This document shows, in pieces, positions 31,602 to 39,274 of a stretch of DNA of 41,363 nt; within the stretch, counting starts at the first letter, position 1, and each line of letters starts with the position of its first letter. A program made the translations under genes and the position numbers. Origin of the DNA: JAZKAD01 sp040389305 (GTDB lineage Bacteria; Pseudomonadota; Alphaproteobacteria; Rickettsiales; Rickettsiaceae); contig JAZKAD010000073.1 of NCBI GenBank assembly GCA_040389305.1, positions 1-41,363 of the forward strand, written 5' to 3'. The notes under the pieces are model-generated. The model was not told where the DNA came from and did not search any database. It worked only from the letters and a program-made list of their open reading frames with translations.

Positions 31602-31784
31602 TCAGCTTTGACTGATGTCTACTTTATCCTGCAATGAGTACATAATACGTAGTACGTTATGTAAATGAATTCTGGTTGTTTTGATGCCGTATTCATTGGC
31701 AGCATTCATTTCAGCCAGATTATCGATAAGGCTAAATATTTGTCTTATATCTTGTTTGAGTTCTTCATAAGTATTGTCTTGCAT
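31602..31784 (-). CDS. Small hypothetical protein, 60 residues
   Basis: It starts MQDNTYEELKQDIRQIFSLI and is largely helical and amphipathic, with no recognised domain. AGGAT about 6 bp before the ATG supports translation. It converges with the AlpA-like gene. I do not recognise it; it may be a small regulator of the element. Confidence 0.5.
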   Translation of the reverse strand: MQDNTYEELKQDIRQIFSLIDNLAEMNAANEYGIKTTRIHLHNVLRIMYSLQDKVDISQS

Positions 31785-32130
31785 GGCTTATCCTATTGCT
31801 TATTACTTCATATCTTTTCAGCCTATGATTACTATTGTTAGAGTCACTTGTTGCCTAAAAAGACAATTGAAAGTTACAACCAAATAACTATCATGCATAG
31901 CTACTGAAATAGTGTAACTGGGGGTGTTACACTGCAATAGTAGAGAAGTACCTAGTGCAGATTAATACTGGCGATTCCGCGACATAATAGCGAACCTCAG
32001 ACGTACTGGTAATTTATGTCATTTATATTTACTATTATAAAGCTATGATGCAGCAAGACGATAAGCTCAAGATAGAGCTTTGCAGATCTTGTAAGTAAGC
32101 TAAGTGTGATTTAGATTTGATAAAACAAAT
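31785..32130. other. Control region upstream of the STAND gene
   Basis: No gene is seen in these 346 bp. The notable element is a perfect dyad, AGTGTAAC-TGGGGGT-GTTACACT (31911-31933), about 200 bp before the STAND start. The half-site AGTGTAAC also occurs at 30647-30654 upstream of the 2H gene. It may be an operator. A TATTATAAA box near 32033 could be part of a promoter. Confidence 0.45.
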
Positions 32131-35100
32131 ATGCAGAAAATAATCGATCCTTTATCTGAGAATATACATGCACACTACCTGCAAACAATAAATGGCATCA
32201 AATTTACGAAAAGAGAGATAGATATCATGGCCTGCCTTTGTCAGGCTAAAAGTAACAAGGGTATAGCAAAATTTTTATCGGAAGGAAGCGTTGAGGTCAC
32301 GGAAAGCGCGGTACATAGTCACAATAATAATATCAAAAGAAAACTTGGATGTTGCTCTAAAGAAGATATTGCAGCTTTTGTCGAAAAAACAGGAAAACGC
32401 CAAGTAATAAATGATTATTACTTGAGCCTGATTCTTCATAAAGAATTCAGATCTATGATAGGCGCGGTACCTACAATCATGCAGCGATGCGTAGAAGAAG
32501 TCACTATCATTTCTTACAAATCTTCCGATCAAAATGTAACAGAAAACTCCAGTATTCAAGTGCCTGATACCTTATTGATCAAATATTTGCATGACTATCT
32601 TGGTCTGCTTGAAATAAAGACTTCAATAAAAACCTCACAAGATTTTATCGGCACTGTTAGTTCAAAGGCAGAATCAGCTGATAAACATCACATAATTCAT
32701 GTACTACCACCAACAAACAATGAGCATCAACATTTGCTCAATAGAGCAAACAGCATATTCCTCATACCTAATATTGCAGATTACTCGGCTTTACTAAATC
32801 AGATAAGAAATGCGGAATATATAACGCTAGAAGAAGTGCCAAATTTCTTTACGCTGTTTTTTGAGATTTTAAAAAAACTCGTTGTATGCAATGTGCACGG
32901 TAAGCAGCTACAAGCTTCCACTGAAGACAAGCTAAGACTCGAAAAAATAATCGCTGAATTTAGTGACAAATATAGTAATATATACGGAAGTAAACGGCTT
33001 CCAGAATCTAGTGCAATTTACCCAAGAATAACTGATATTGCGGGAGCAACCAATAGCCAAAAATTGCACTTGGCTCAAAAGATAAATTTAACAAAACAAT
33101 CATGGACTTTTTATATGATGATATTTTTAGCTTTTCTTGTGACTTGTATATGCGTCGCTTGGTTCTTGACGGGAAACAAATTCAATCGAAATGCACAAAC
33201 TTTTGTACATTCTGATCTCGTAATCCCAGAAAGCTCAACGCTCTTAAGGCGTAGTAACATTACAAAATTCATGGATGAGAAATTAAACTCTGATAAAGGC
33301 ATTAATATCGTTGCTCTTGTAGGAGGCGGAGGACTCGGTAAAACTACTCTTGCCCGTCTTTACGCCTCAGATAAAAACATGCCTATCATTTGGGAGCTTA
33401 ACGCAGAAACCTCGCATAGTCTTATGTCCTCATTCGAGCTCTTAGCATACGCCATTTGTGAGACAAGAGACGAAAAGCAAGAACTGAACTCAATACAAGA
33501 AACCACCGATGCAAATCAAAAGGAAAAGTTGCTCTTGTTATTTGTTCAAAACAAACTAAGAAAACACGATAATTGGCTACTAATCTACGACAACGTTGAA
33601 TCATTTGAACATATTCGTAAATTCTTCCCATACGATGCCAAAGCTTGGGGTAAGGGTAAAGCCCTTATTACCACAAGAAATAGTAATATTTCAGTCAATA
33701 GCTACATACCACCTAAGAACGTAATAACTATAGCAGAGCTCCTAGAGCCTGAAAAATTTGAGCTCTTCTGTAATATTACAGGTAGCTGCATAGTAGACAA
33801 AGAGCGAAATGAAGAATCGCCGCAAAACGATGGCGTTAGGGCATTCCTGGCTCGCCTTCCATCCTTTCCTCTAGATATCTCTACTGCAGCCTACTACATA
33901 AAGGAAAGTGGCATCAGTTATACTGAGTATATAAAATCCATTGATTCTATGGATCCAAAATTCACTTCTCTACAAGAAAATATTTTAAAAGACGCTAGCG
34001 AATATTCCAAGACGCGTTATGAGATTATAACGCTCTCAATTAAACGCATAATGGAAATGAATCCCGAATATAAGGATTTACTGCTCTTTAGCAGCCTAAT
34101 TAATTCTCAAAATATACCAACCGATTTATTAGGTACCTATAGGGACAATAACCTAGTTACAAACTTCATTCGTGAACTAAAACGAGTGTCTTTTATAACA
34201 ACTACTGCATCTACTACTTCAAATAAAGTGCGTACATTCTCCATTCACCGCAGCACACAAGCCATAATGCTAACATATCTAGCGCAATATCTAAACCTCA
34301 GCACCACCAAAGGCTTGCTTGTGCCAATATCAGACACACTTGAAAAATACATGAGCCGAGAACTGGTCAAATACTATCCGGAAGAAATAGAGCTATTTGT
34401 AGGGCATGCTGAAAGCTTTTTGGATCACAAAAATTTGCTAACAGAAGAACTTCAAGCAAATATAGATATCCAGCTAGGAAAGTACTACTTCTTTTTAGGT
34501 AACTTCGATATGGCGAAGAAAATAGGAGAGAGAGGATTTTTGACCTATTCAAAATTATTCGGACCAAATAGCCCAAAAGTTGGCAGGAGCCTAGTTTTGC
34601 TCGGTGATATATATAGAGAAAATGGAAATTACGAAGAAGCTGAGAAGCTTATAAGTGAGAGCTATAACACCTACAAGTCAAACTATGGCGAAAGTAACAT
34701 AGATACTATAAGGGCAAGGCTGCATCTGGCCATAATATACAAACATCTTGGACTTTATTCGAAGGCCAAAGAAATACTTGAAGAGACAATAAGACCATAC
34801 AAAGACCACTATGGCGAGAATCATATTAAGATAGCTTCCGTCTTGGTCAATTTAGGCGCTGTCTACAAACATATGGGATTTTTTAAGGAAGCTATAGCCC
34901 CGCTAGAAGAGGGGCTGGTTATATACAAAAACAATTTAGGTGATGATCATGTAAAAGTAGCCTGGGCTCTGACCATTTTAGGTGATGTATATAAAAGCAA
35001 CGGAATGTATGAAAAGGCGGAGAGCGTGTGCAATCAAAGCTATAATATTTACAAAAACCATTATGGAGAACATCACATCAAGATAGCATGGACTCTAGTA

Positions 35101-35532
35101 AATCTTAGCGAAGTTTACAAAGATACGCAGAGCTATTCCAAAGCAGCAAAAATATTAGAAAGCGCCTTAGCAGTTTACAAAAAGCATTATGGAGCCGAGC
35201 ATAATAAGACAGCAAGAGCAATAAGAGACCTAGGAGAAGTATACTTACGAAGCGGTAATTTCACCAAGGCTGAGCAGCTTTTGGTAAGTGCGCTCAATAT
35301 CTCTCAAAAAGCAAATCATCCAGATCAGTTTAAATGTCTAGAACTTCTTTCTGATCTCTATCTTGCTCAAAGCAAGGAAGCAAAGAGCTTTGATCAAAAG
35401 ACTGCATACGAGGCAAAGACTCAAGAATACCTAACGCAAAGCGTACAAGTGGCGAGAGAACTTCTGCCTCCTGATGCACCTCATTTAAAAAGAGTCGAAG
35501 ACAAATTGGCTGAGTTTCTGGGTGGAAAATAG
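32131..35532 (+). CDS. STAND NTPase: LuxR-type HTH, transmembrane helix, NB-ARC, TPR repeats
   Basis: 1133 residues. Residues about 22-90 resemble a LuxR/GerE helix-turn-helix (FTKREIDIMACLCQAKSNKG; NNNIKRKLGCCSKEDIAAFV). A region of about 230 residues without recognised motifs follows, then one strongly hydrophobic helix (326-347, WTFYMMIFLAFLVTCICVAW). The NB-ARC/STAND ATPase has Walker A VGGGGLGKTT (397-406), Walker B WLLIYDNV (482-489) and sensor ALITTRNSN (511-519). From about 775 to 1085 there are TPRs of 42 residues of the kinesin-light-chain type (LGDIYRENGNYEEAEKLISE). STAND proteins are switch ATPases in immunity and signalling (MalT, AvS, plant R proteins). The HTH-TM-NB-ARC-TPR order is unusual. 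Confidence 0.85.
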   Translation: MQKIIDPLSENIHAHYLQTINGIKFTKREIDIMACLCQAKSNKGIAKFLSEGSVEVTESAVHSHNNNIKRKLGCCSKEDIAAFVEKTGKRQVINDYYLSLILHKEFRSMIGAVPTIMQRCVEEVTIISYKSSDQNVTENSSIQVPDTLLIKYLHDYLGLLEIKTSIKTSQDFIGTVSSKAESADKHHIIHVLPPTNNEHQHLLNRANSIFLIPNIADYSALLNQIRNAEYITLEEVPNFFTLFFEILKKLVVCNVHGKQLQASTEDKLRLEKIIAEFSDKYSNIYGSKRLPESSAIYPRITDIAGATNSQKLHLAQKINLTKQSWTFYMMIFLAFLVTCICVAWFLTGNKFNRNAQTFVHSDLVIPESSTLLRRSNITKFMDEKLNSDKGINIVALVGGGGLGKTTLARLYASDKNMPIIWELNAETSHSLMSSFELLAYAICETRDEKQELNSIQETTDANQKEKLLLLFVQNKLRKHDNWLLIYDNVESFEHIRKFFPYDAKAWGKGKALITTRNSNISVNSYIPPKNVITIAELLEPEKFELFCNITGSCIVDKERNEESPQNDGVRAFLARLPSFPLDISTAAYYIKESGISYTEYIKSIDSMDPKFTSLQENILKDASEYSKTRYEIITLSIKRIMEMNPEYKDLLLFSSLINSQNIPTDLLGTYRDNNLVTNFIRELKRVSFITTTASTTSNKVRTFSIHRSTQAIMLTYLAQYLNLSTTKGLLVPISDTLEKYMSRELVKYYPEEIELFVGHAESFLDHKNLLTEELQANIDIQLGKYYFFLGNFDMAKKIGERGFLTYSKLFGPNSPKVGRSLVLLGDIYRENGNYEEAEKLISESYNTYKSNYGESNIDTIRARLHLAIIYKHLGLYSKAKEILEETIRPYKDHYGENHIKIASVLVNLGAVYKHMGFFKEAIAPLEEGLVIYKNNLGDDHVKVAWALTILGDVYKSNGMYEKAESVCNQSYNIYKNHYGEHHIKIAWTLVNLSEVYKDTQSYSKAAKILESALAVYKKHYGAEHNKTARAIRDLGEVYLRSGNFTKAEQLLVSALNISQKANHPDQFKCLELLSDLYLAQSKEAKSFDQKTAYEAKTQEYLTQSVQVARELLPPDAPHLKRVEDKLAEFLGGK
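34568..35310 (+). repeat. 126-bp tandem repeats encoding TPRs
   Basis: The C-terminal coding part repeats every 126 bp (42 codons), for example TATGGCGAGAATCATATTAA near 34811 and TATGGAGAACATCACATCAA near 35063. Around six units are visible. Neighbouring units are similar at the DNA level, so recent duplication or recombination could change repeat number. Confidence 0.7.
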
Positions 35533-35546
35533 TAAAAGTGAGAAAT

Positions 35547-35581
35547 GTTGTTTTGGCTCAATTGCTTTTGCCAAAAACAAC
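35547..35581 (+). terminator. Hairpin after the STAND gene
   Basis: GTTGTTTTGGC (35547-35557) pairs with GCCAAAAACAAC (35570-35581) with one bulge, 15 bp after the stop codon. No clear T-run follows. The 264-bp gap to the next gene also holds GTTTCATTAAA at 35595-35605 (a repeat of the 31.1-31.2 kb motif) and a near copy at 35716. Confidence 0.5.
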
Positions 35582-35752
35582 TTCTGCCTCTGCGGTTTCA
35601 TTAAAAGCAATAGATTTGAGAATCCAATATGATCCAAGCAGATCACGGCGATCATATTTTAAAATCTACTAAAAGCGCACCAAGGACTGAATGACAGTAT
35701 ACGCCGTGCAAAAGAGTTTCATTTAAAGAACTTGAAATAGCGTCTTTCTCCA

Positions 35753-35780
35753 ATAACTTATATGTTTGTATAACTTATAT
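35753..35780 (+). promoter_or_regulatory. Direct repeats ahead of the excisionase-like gene
   Basis: ATAACTTATAT occurs at 35753-35763 and 35770-35780 (17-bp period), 17 bp before the start codon. The repeats resemble excisionase/AlpA binding sites or an autoregulatory operator. Confidence 0.5.
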
Positions 35781-35796
35781 ACATAACGGGAATACA

Positions 35797-36003
35797 ATGA
35801 AAAACAGCGCAATACAATGTCAAAATACCAGTATCTTAGTCACTAGAAAAGAGGCGGCGGAGTTTTTAGGTGTCAAAGAGCATACTTTGTCGGTATGGGC
35901 AATAAGCAACAGATACAACCTACCATATATCAAAGTTGGTAGACTTGTGAAATACAAAATGAGTGATCTTGAAGCTTTTGTGGAGCAGAATTCGCGTATA
36001 TAG
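35797..36003 (+). CDS. Excisionase-like helix-turn-helix protein
   Basis: The 68-residue protein reads SILVTRKEAAEFLGVKEHTL, then SVWAISNRYNLPYIKVGRLV and KYKMSDLEAFVEQ. This is the HTH_17/excisionase pattern: TRKEAAEFLGVKxxTL plus YxKxGRxVKYxxxDLExF. Such proteins bend DNA at attachment sites and direct excision. It lies 860 bp from the integrase stop on the opposite strand. Confidence 0.85.
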   Translation: MKNSAIQCQNTSILVTRKEAAEFLGVKEHTLSVWAISNRYNLPYIKVGRLVKYKMSDLEAFVEQNSRI

Positions 36004-36124
36004 TCATCATTCTTTTGCTACTCAAATTCCTGTAAAATCTTGTATTAAAATATTGTAATTTTATATTTTTGCCATATACTAAAATCCAGAGACTGGAATG
36101 ATCGCTCCTTTAAGTGATCTTTCG

Positions 36125-36865
36125 TTATGAACTGGTCTCTCCAATTCTTTTACTGTGCGGCCAAATTTGAATCTGGCAATCCACAACTTTCTTGATATCC
36201 TGCCATACCTCTTTAATCTGAATATCATGCCATTTTTGTGGATTATATCCATTTTCATATCGGTTTGCCATGTACATAATCATATCTGCTACTTGCAGGA
36301 ACCTGCTATGATGAGAATGGGTAAAGTATATAGTATCCTTTAGTCGCCCTAAGGGCCTACCATGAAACATAGAGGTTTTACCGCTGTGCTTAAATTGCGA
36401 AAAATCCAGGATGGATTTGGTAATCTCGTCTTTTTCATAATCACCAAAAACAAGACCTATATCATCTTTGGATTCAAGAAAATCACAAAACCTCTCTAGT
36501 ATGAGCATTAAACCTAGATTATATTCGGGTTGAGGATACTGATATCTTGCGCGGTGTTTATGTATATCTATACAAACAATGCGTATAGCAATTTGATTAT
36601 CACAGATAAATTTTCCTATGTCTTGAAACAGTTTTACCCTATCTTCTAATTTACGTTTGCGGAAATAACCTATGCCGTTAAAAATATGCTGACCATGGAA
36701 TTCAGTTTCATGACTAAGTATATTTGTACCGAAGAAGTTATATTGGATTTGCATTAGTGTATCTTCGAGCCCAGAAATAAAGTCATTATGAACTAAAATA
36801 CCGCCTATGAGGAAAAATGGATTTTCTTTAGAAAATTTGGTCTCATCAAAATAAATTAAGTGCAT
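36125..36865 (-). CDS. DUF3800 domain protein
   Basis: The 246-residue protein starts MHLIYFDETKFSKENPFFLI with the DUF3800 acidic motif YFDE (D7, E8), followed by GGILVHNDF. The C-terminal RFLQVADMIMYMANR provides the second conserved Asp. The fold is thought to be RNase H-like, and members are common beside integrases and defence genes; function is not established. Its start codon shares one base with the integrase stop (ATG/TGA contact), so the two are co-translated. Confidence 0.82.
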   Translation of the reverse strand: MHLIYFDETKFSKENPFFLIGGILVHNDFISGLEDTLMQIQYNFFGTNILSHETEFHGQHIFNGIGYFRKRKLEDRVKLFQDIGKFICDNQIAIRIVCIDIHKHRARYQYPQPEYNLGLMLILERFCDFLESKDDIGLVFGDYEKDEITKSILDFSQFKHSGKTSMFHGRPLGRLKDTIYFTHSHHSRFLQVADMIMYMANRYENGYNPQKWHDIQIKEVWQDIKKVVDCQIQIWPHSKRIGETSS

Positions 36866-38046
36866 TATGCTTTCTCCATAGCGGCTTTTTGCCTGATTTG
36901 AGTCATTAAACCAGTAGATTTTTCCATAAATTCTCTGATTGGGTCAATGTTTTTAAGCCTAACGTAAACATCAGTAGATTGTGAGCTTTTGTGATTAAGA
37001 GCCTTGCTGATGATATAAGTATTTGCTCCTGCTATAGATAGCCAGCTGCCATGAGTTCTTCTAAGATCGTGCAATCTTAAATTTTCAAGCCCAGCTCTTT
37101 CTAGTACTCTGCGCCATACTTTCTTTGGCTCTTGCAAGTGACCACTGCTACTTGTGGAGCTTGGGAAAACCCATTCACTCGCCGAATCGCTATGCTTTTT
37201 ACGTTCTTGTAATATTTTCATTGCTTCATCTACTAATGGCAGCAGCTGAGGCTCGCCATTCTTAGTGTTATGTCCGGGTATATACCATGTTTTATCATTG
37301 AAGCTTATGTTATCCCATCTCATGGATAAGACATTACTTCTGCGCGCTCCTGTGTAGAGAGATAATAGTATATAGTCTCTAATCTTTTCATTTGCTTCTT
37401 CCTCTAAAGCATTAAAAAAGCGTGGTATTTCCTCCAAGACTAAATATCTATCCCTCGATTTTTGCTTATGTTTTTTAATGCCCGTGACAGGATTTTGTTC
37501 TAATAAGCCCCACTCTATCGCCTTGTTGAATACAGGACTTGAGATACCAAGAAAACTATTAGCGGCATATATACTAATATTTGTAAGGTCATTAAAAATT
37601 TTGAGTATGTCGCCTTTCTTTATAGTTGAAATTTTTTTATCATATAAATATTTGGCCTGTCTATCCATCTGAGATACAATATTTTTCCAACTCTTAGCAT
37701 TATGCTTTGCATATTCATTGATATATCTATCAAAGAGTTCCTTAAATGTAGGCTCCCTTCTACGACTGGATTTTTCTTCAGCAGGATTGATACCTTTAAC
37801 TATTTGGTTTTTTAGCTCAAGAGCTTTTTCTCTAGCTTCTGTAACAGACAAATCAGGGAACGAGCCTATTTTTATCCTTTGAGGCCTGCAGTCAATGAGT
37901 TTGTACAGATAAAAAATCTTACTACCACCATAAGAAACTATAAGGATTAACCCTCTTTCCTTCGTATCCCTATATACTTCTCTTCCTGTCTTTGGTGACT
38001 CTATTTTGAGTAGATTATCTTTTGTAAAATTGAGTGCGTTTTTCAT
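36865..38046 (-). CDS. Tyrosine integrase, P4/DUF4102 type
   Basis: The 393-residue protein has an N-terminal arm-binding DUF4102 domain (KERGLILIVSYGGSKIFYLY; RIKIGSFPDLSVTEAREKAL) and a C-terminal catalytic domain with R235 (YTGARRSNVLSMRW), H326-x2-R329 (LRLHDLRRTHGSWL), H352 (LNHKSSQSTDVY) and nucleophile Y361. All key residues are present, so it should be active. P4-type integrases recombine at tRNA 3' ends; the tRNA-Arg fragment 156 bp upstream of its start is its attachment site. Repeats ATATGCTATA in its promoter may be an operator. Confidence 0.92.
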   Translation of the reverse strand: MKNALNFTKDNLLKIESPKTGREVYRDTKERGLILIVSYGGSKIFYLYKLIDCRPQRIKIGSFPDLSVTEAREKALELKNQIVKGINPAEEKSSRRREPTFKELFDRYINEYAKHNAKSWKNIVSQMDRQAKYLYDKKISTIKKGDILKIFNDLTNISIYAANSFLGISSPVFNKAIEWGLLEQNPVTGIKKHKQKSRDRYLVLEEIPRFFNALEEEANEKIRDYILLSLYTGARRSNVLSMRWDNISFNDKTWYIPGHNTKNGEPQLLPLVDEAMKILQERKKHSDSASEWVFPSSTSSSGHLQEPKKVWRRVLERAGLENLRLHDLRRTHGSWLSIAGANTYIISKALNHKSSQSTDVYVRLKNIDPIREFMEKSTGLMTQIRQKAAMEKA

Positions 38047-38060
38047 ATCTTTCTATTTGC

Positions 38061-38081
38061 ATATGCTATATATATGCTATA
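38061..38081 (-). promoter_or_regulatory. Integrase promoter with direct repeats
   Basis: ATATGCTATA occurs at 38061-38070 and 38072-38081, one helical turn apart (11 bp), about 20 bp before the integrase start. Binding of a regulator here (AlpA-like, XRE-like or integrase) would block or activate int. An AT-rich -10-like TATTAT lies just upstream on the minus strand. Confidence 0.5.
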
Positions 38082-38201
38082 ATATACAAGAAATGTGGCG
38101 ATGAAACAAGAATTTTGATATAGTATGCAATACCTTAGAAGGCTTTATTTATAAGGATTTGTGAACTTACATCAAATTTAATGAATGCTATGACCCTATT
38201 A

Positions 38202-38246
38202 TTTCTAATCTGTGGGTCAGAGGTTCGAATCCTTTAGGGCGCGCCA
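38202..38246 (+). tRNA. 3' fragment of tRNA-Arg(UCU), attachment site of the element
   Basis: The 45 nt match the tRNA-Arg(UCU) 3' half: anticodon loop TTTCTAA (38202-38208), 3' anticodon stem TCTGT, variable loop GGGTC, T-stem AGAGG (38219-38223), TTCGAAT loop, CCTTT, acceptor AGGGCGC (38236-38242), G73 and CCA (38244-38246). The 5' half is absent: sequence upstream neither pairs with the 3' anticodon stem nor gives a D-arm or GCGCCCT. Loss of everything 5' of the anticodon loop is the usual result of P4-type integration. The intact tRNA should sit at the left end of the element, outside the window. Confidence 0.85.
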
Positions 38247-38338
38247 CCTTTATCCAACTCATAGCCTGCATCACATCTCGCAAAACACCCAGTCAAATAG
38301 ACAGCTTGCGTAATTAAATCTCATTTTCATAATTCCAT

Positions 38339-38473
38339 CTATCTGGTAATAATTATACTCGCAATAATACTAAGAAGAGTAATTATTATTGTATAGAAAG
38401 GTATTATTTGGTCATCATCTCTTAAGAAGCGCTCTAGCTTTTTAAGGGGCGAGTATTTGCTGTTTTTATACAT
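38339..38473 (-). CDS. Small membrane protein, 44 residues
   Basis: The product starts MYKNSKYSPLKKLERFLRDD, then DQIIPFYTIIITLLSIIASI and ends IITR. A basic N-terminal helix precedes one C-terminal membrane helix (about 25-42). GAG lies about 8 bp before the ATG. It sits 41 bp downstream of the UmuD-like gene on the same strand, so it is probably co-transcribed. It looks like known small SOS- or stress-induced hydrophobic peptides, but no family is recognised. Confidence 0.5.
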   Translation of the reverse strand: MYKNSKYSPLKKLERFLRDDDQIIPFYTIIITLLSIIASIIITR

Positions 38474-38514
38474 ATTTTTATCTCAATTTTAGTTAATAAA
38501 ATATTACACAAATA

Positions 38515-39015
38515 TCATACCGGGTGGATCACTTTGGTTACAACTCCCCATATATGTAGGTTAGAATCTTCTGTGATTTCTATGTCTTTATAATCTTGGT
38601 TTTCAGCTTTTAAATATTGAATTCCCTGCTCGATCATAAGCCTTTTTACGGTAAGCCCCCCATCGATGCTGGCAACAATAATCTTGCTGTGAAGATGGGG
38701 CAAAGTTCTGTCAACTATAAGTAAATCTCCATCAAATATACCAGCGCCAGTCATGGAGTCACCAGAGGCTTTAACTAGAAAAGTACTTTTATGGTCTTTG
38801 ACAAGATATTGTGAGAGATCGAGTCTTTCTTGGACTTGATCTTCTACGGGGAAGGGGCATCCAGCAGAAACATGGCTTTCATATAACGGAAGTGGTAATT
38901 TATTCAAAATAAATGCCTTAACGTTATCTATCAGATGCTCAGGCACTCTAATAGGTTTTGTTTTACTTCCATATATTAAATTTCTGCCAGAACCAGGTCT
39001 TTTACCACCCCACAT
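38515..39015 (-). CDS. UmuD/LexA-like S24 self-cleaving peptidase
   Basis: The product is 166 residues from the ATG at 39015, which has GAGG at a good distance; an upstream TTG at 39045 is less likely. The catalytic half matches UmuD: cleavage site VSAG-CPFP (A51-G52), VQERLDLSQYLVKDHKSTFL, nucleophile S87 in VKASGDSMTGAGIFDGDLLI, and K124 in GGLTVKRL. The N-terminus (WGGKRPGSGR, then KTKPIRVPEHLIDNVKAFI) is longer than in E. coli UmuD and may bind DNA. UmuD-type proteins self-cleave on RecA filaments and join DNA polymerase V. No umuC is beside it. Confidence 0.85.
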   Translation of the reverse strand: MWGGKRPGSGRNLIYGSKTKPIRVPEHLIDNVKAFILNKLPLPLYESHVSAGCPFPVEDQVQERLDLSQYLVKDHKSTFLVKASGDSMTGAGIFDGDLLIVDRTLPHLHSKIIVASIDGGLTVKRLMIEQGIQYLKAENQDYKDIEITEDSNLHIWGVVTKVIHPV

Positions 39016-39274
39016 ATCTACCTCATTGATAATGTACGTTTTCAATGTATATTGTATAAAAATGACATAAGCAATAGCTAAATATGAATATGTGCATTTT
39101 CAAGAGACAATATCAACCCCGTCTATCTAGTAGCGACTCCTCTCGTATTTGTGTTTTTTGTGCACTCATAGCTAGATAACTAGAAGCCAGAGCTTTTTTA
39201 TCTATGAATAGATACCTTGATTGTTATATTCAGTTATTGAATAATTTATTAATTCATTACAAGAATATAACTTT

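Larger units (their letters stand above)
30779..38246. mobile_element. Integrated element ending at a tRNA-Arg 3' fragment
   Basis: The right end is well supported: a tyrosine integrase (36865-38046) lies next to a 45-nt 3' fragment of tRNA-Arg(UCU) at 38202-38246, the expected attachment-site copy. Genes typical of such elements lie to its left: an excisionase-like protein, an AlpA-like regulator, an XRE-type regulator, a DUF3800 gene and a large STAND protein. The left end is a guess. No second tRNA copy is visible in the window, so the intact tRNA-Arg and true left end probably lie outside, and the element may be larger than 38 kb. Confidence 0.45.

Noticed and set aside
34568..35310. Regular repeats, considered as a CRISPR array
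   Set aside because: The 126-bp period is continuous coding sequence for TPR units, with no short conserved repeat and unique spacer pattern. No CRISPR array is seen in the window.
35631..35693. Short plus-strand ORF of about 20 codons between the STAND and excisionase-like genes
   Set aside because: No ribosome binding site and no protein-like pattern.
38162..38201. Possible 5' half of the tRNA-Arg
   Set aside because: No D-arm, no 5' acceptor strand matching AGGGCGC, and the five bases before the anticodon loop do not pair with TCTGT; only the 3' half is present.
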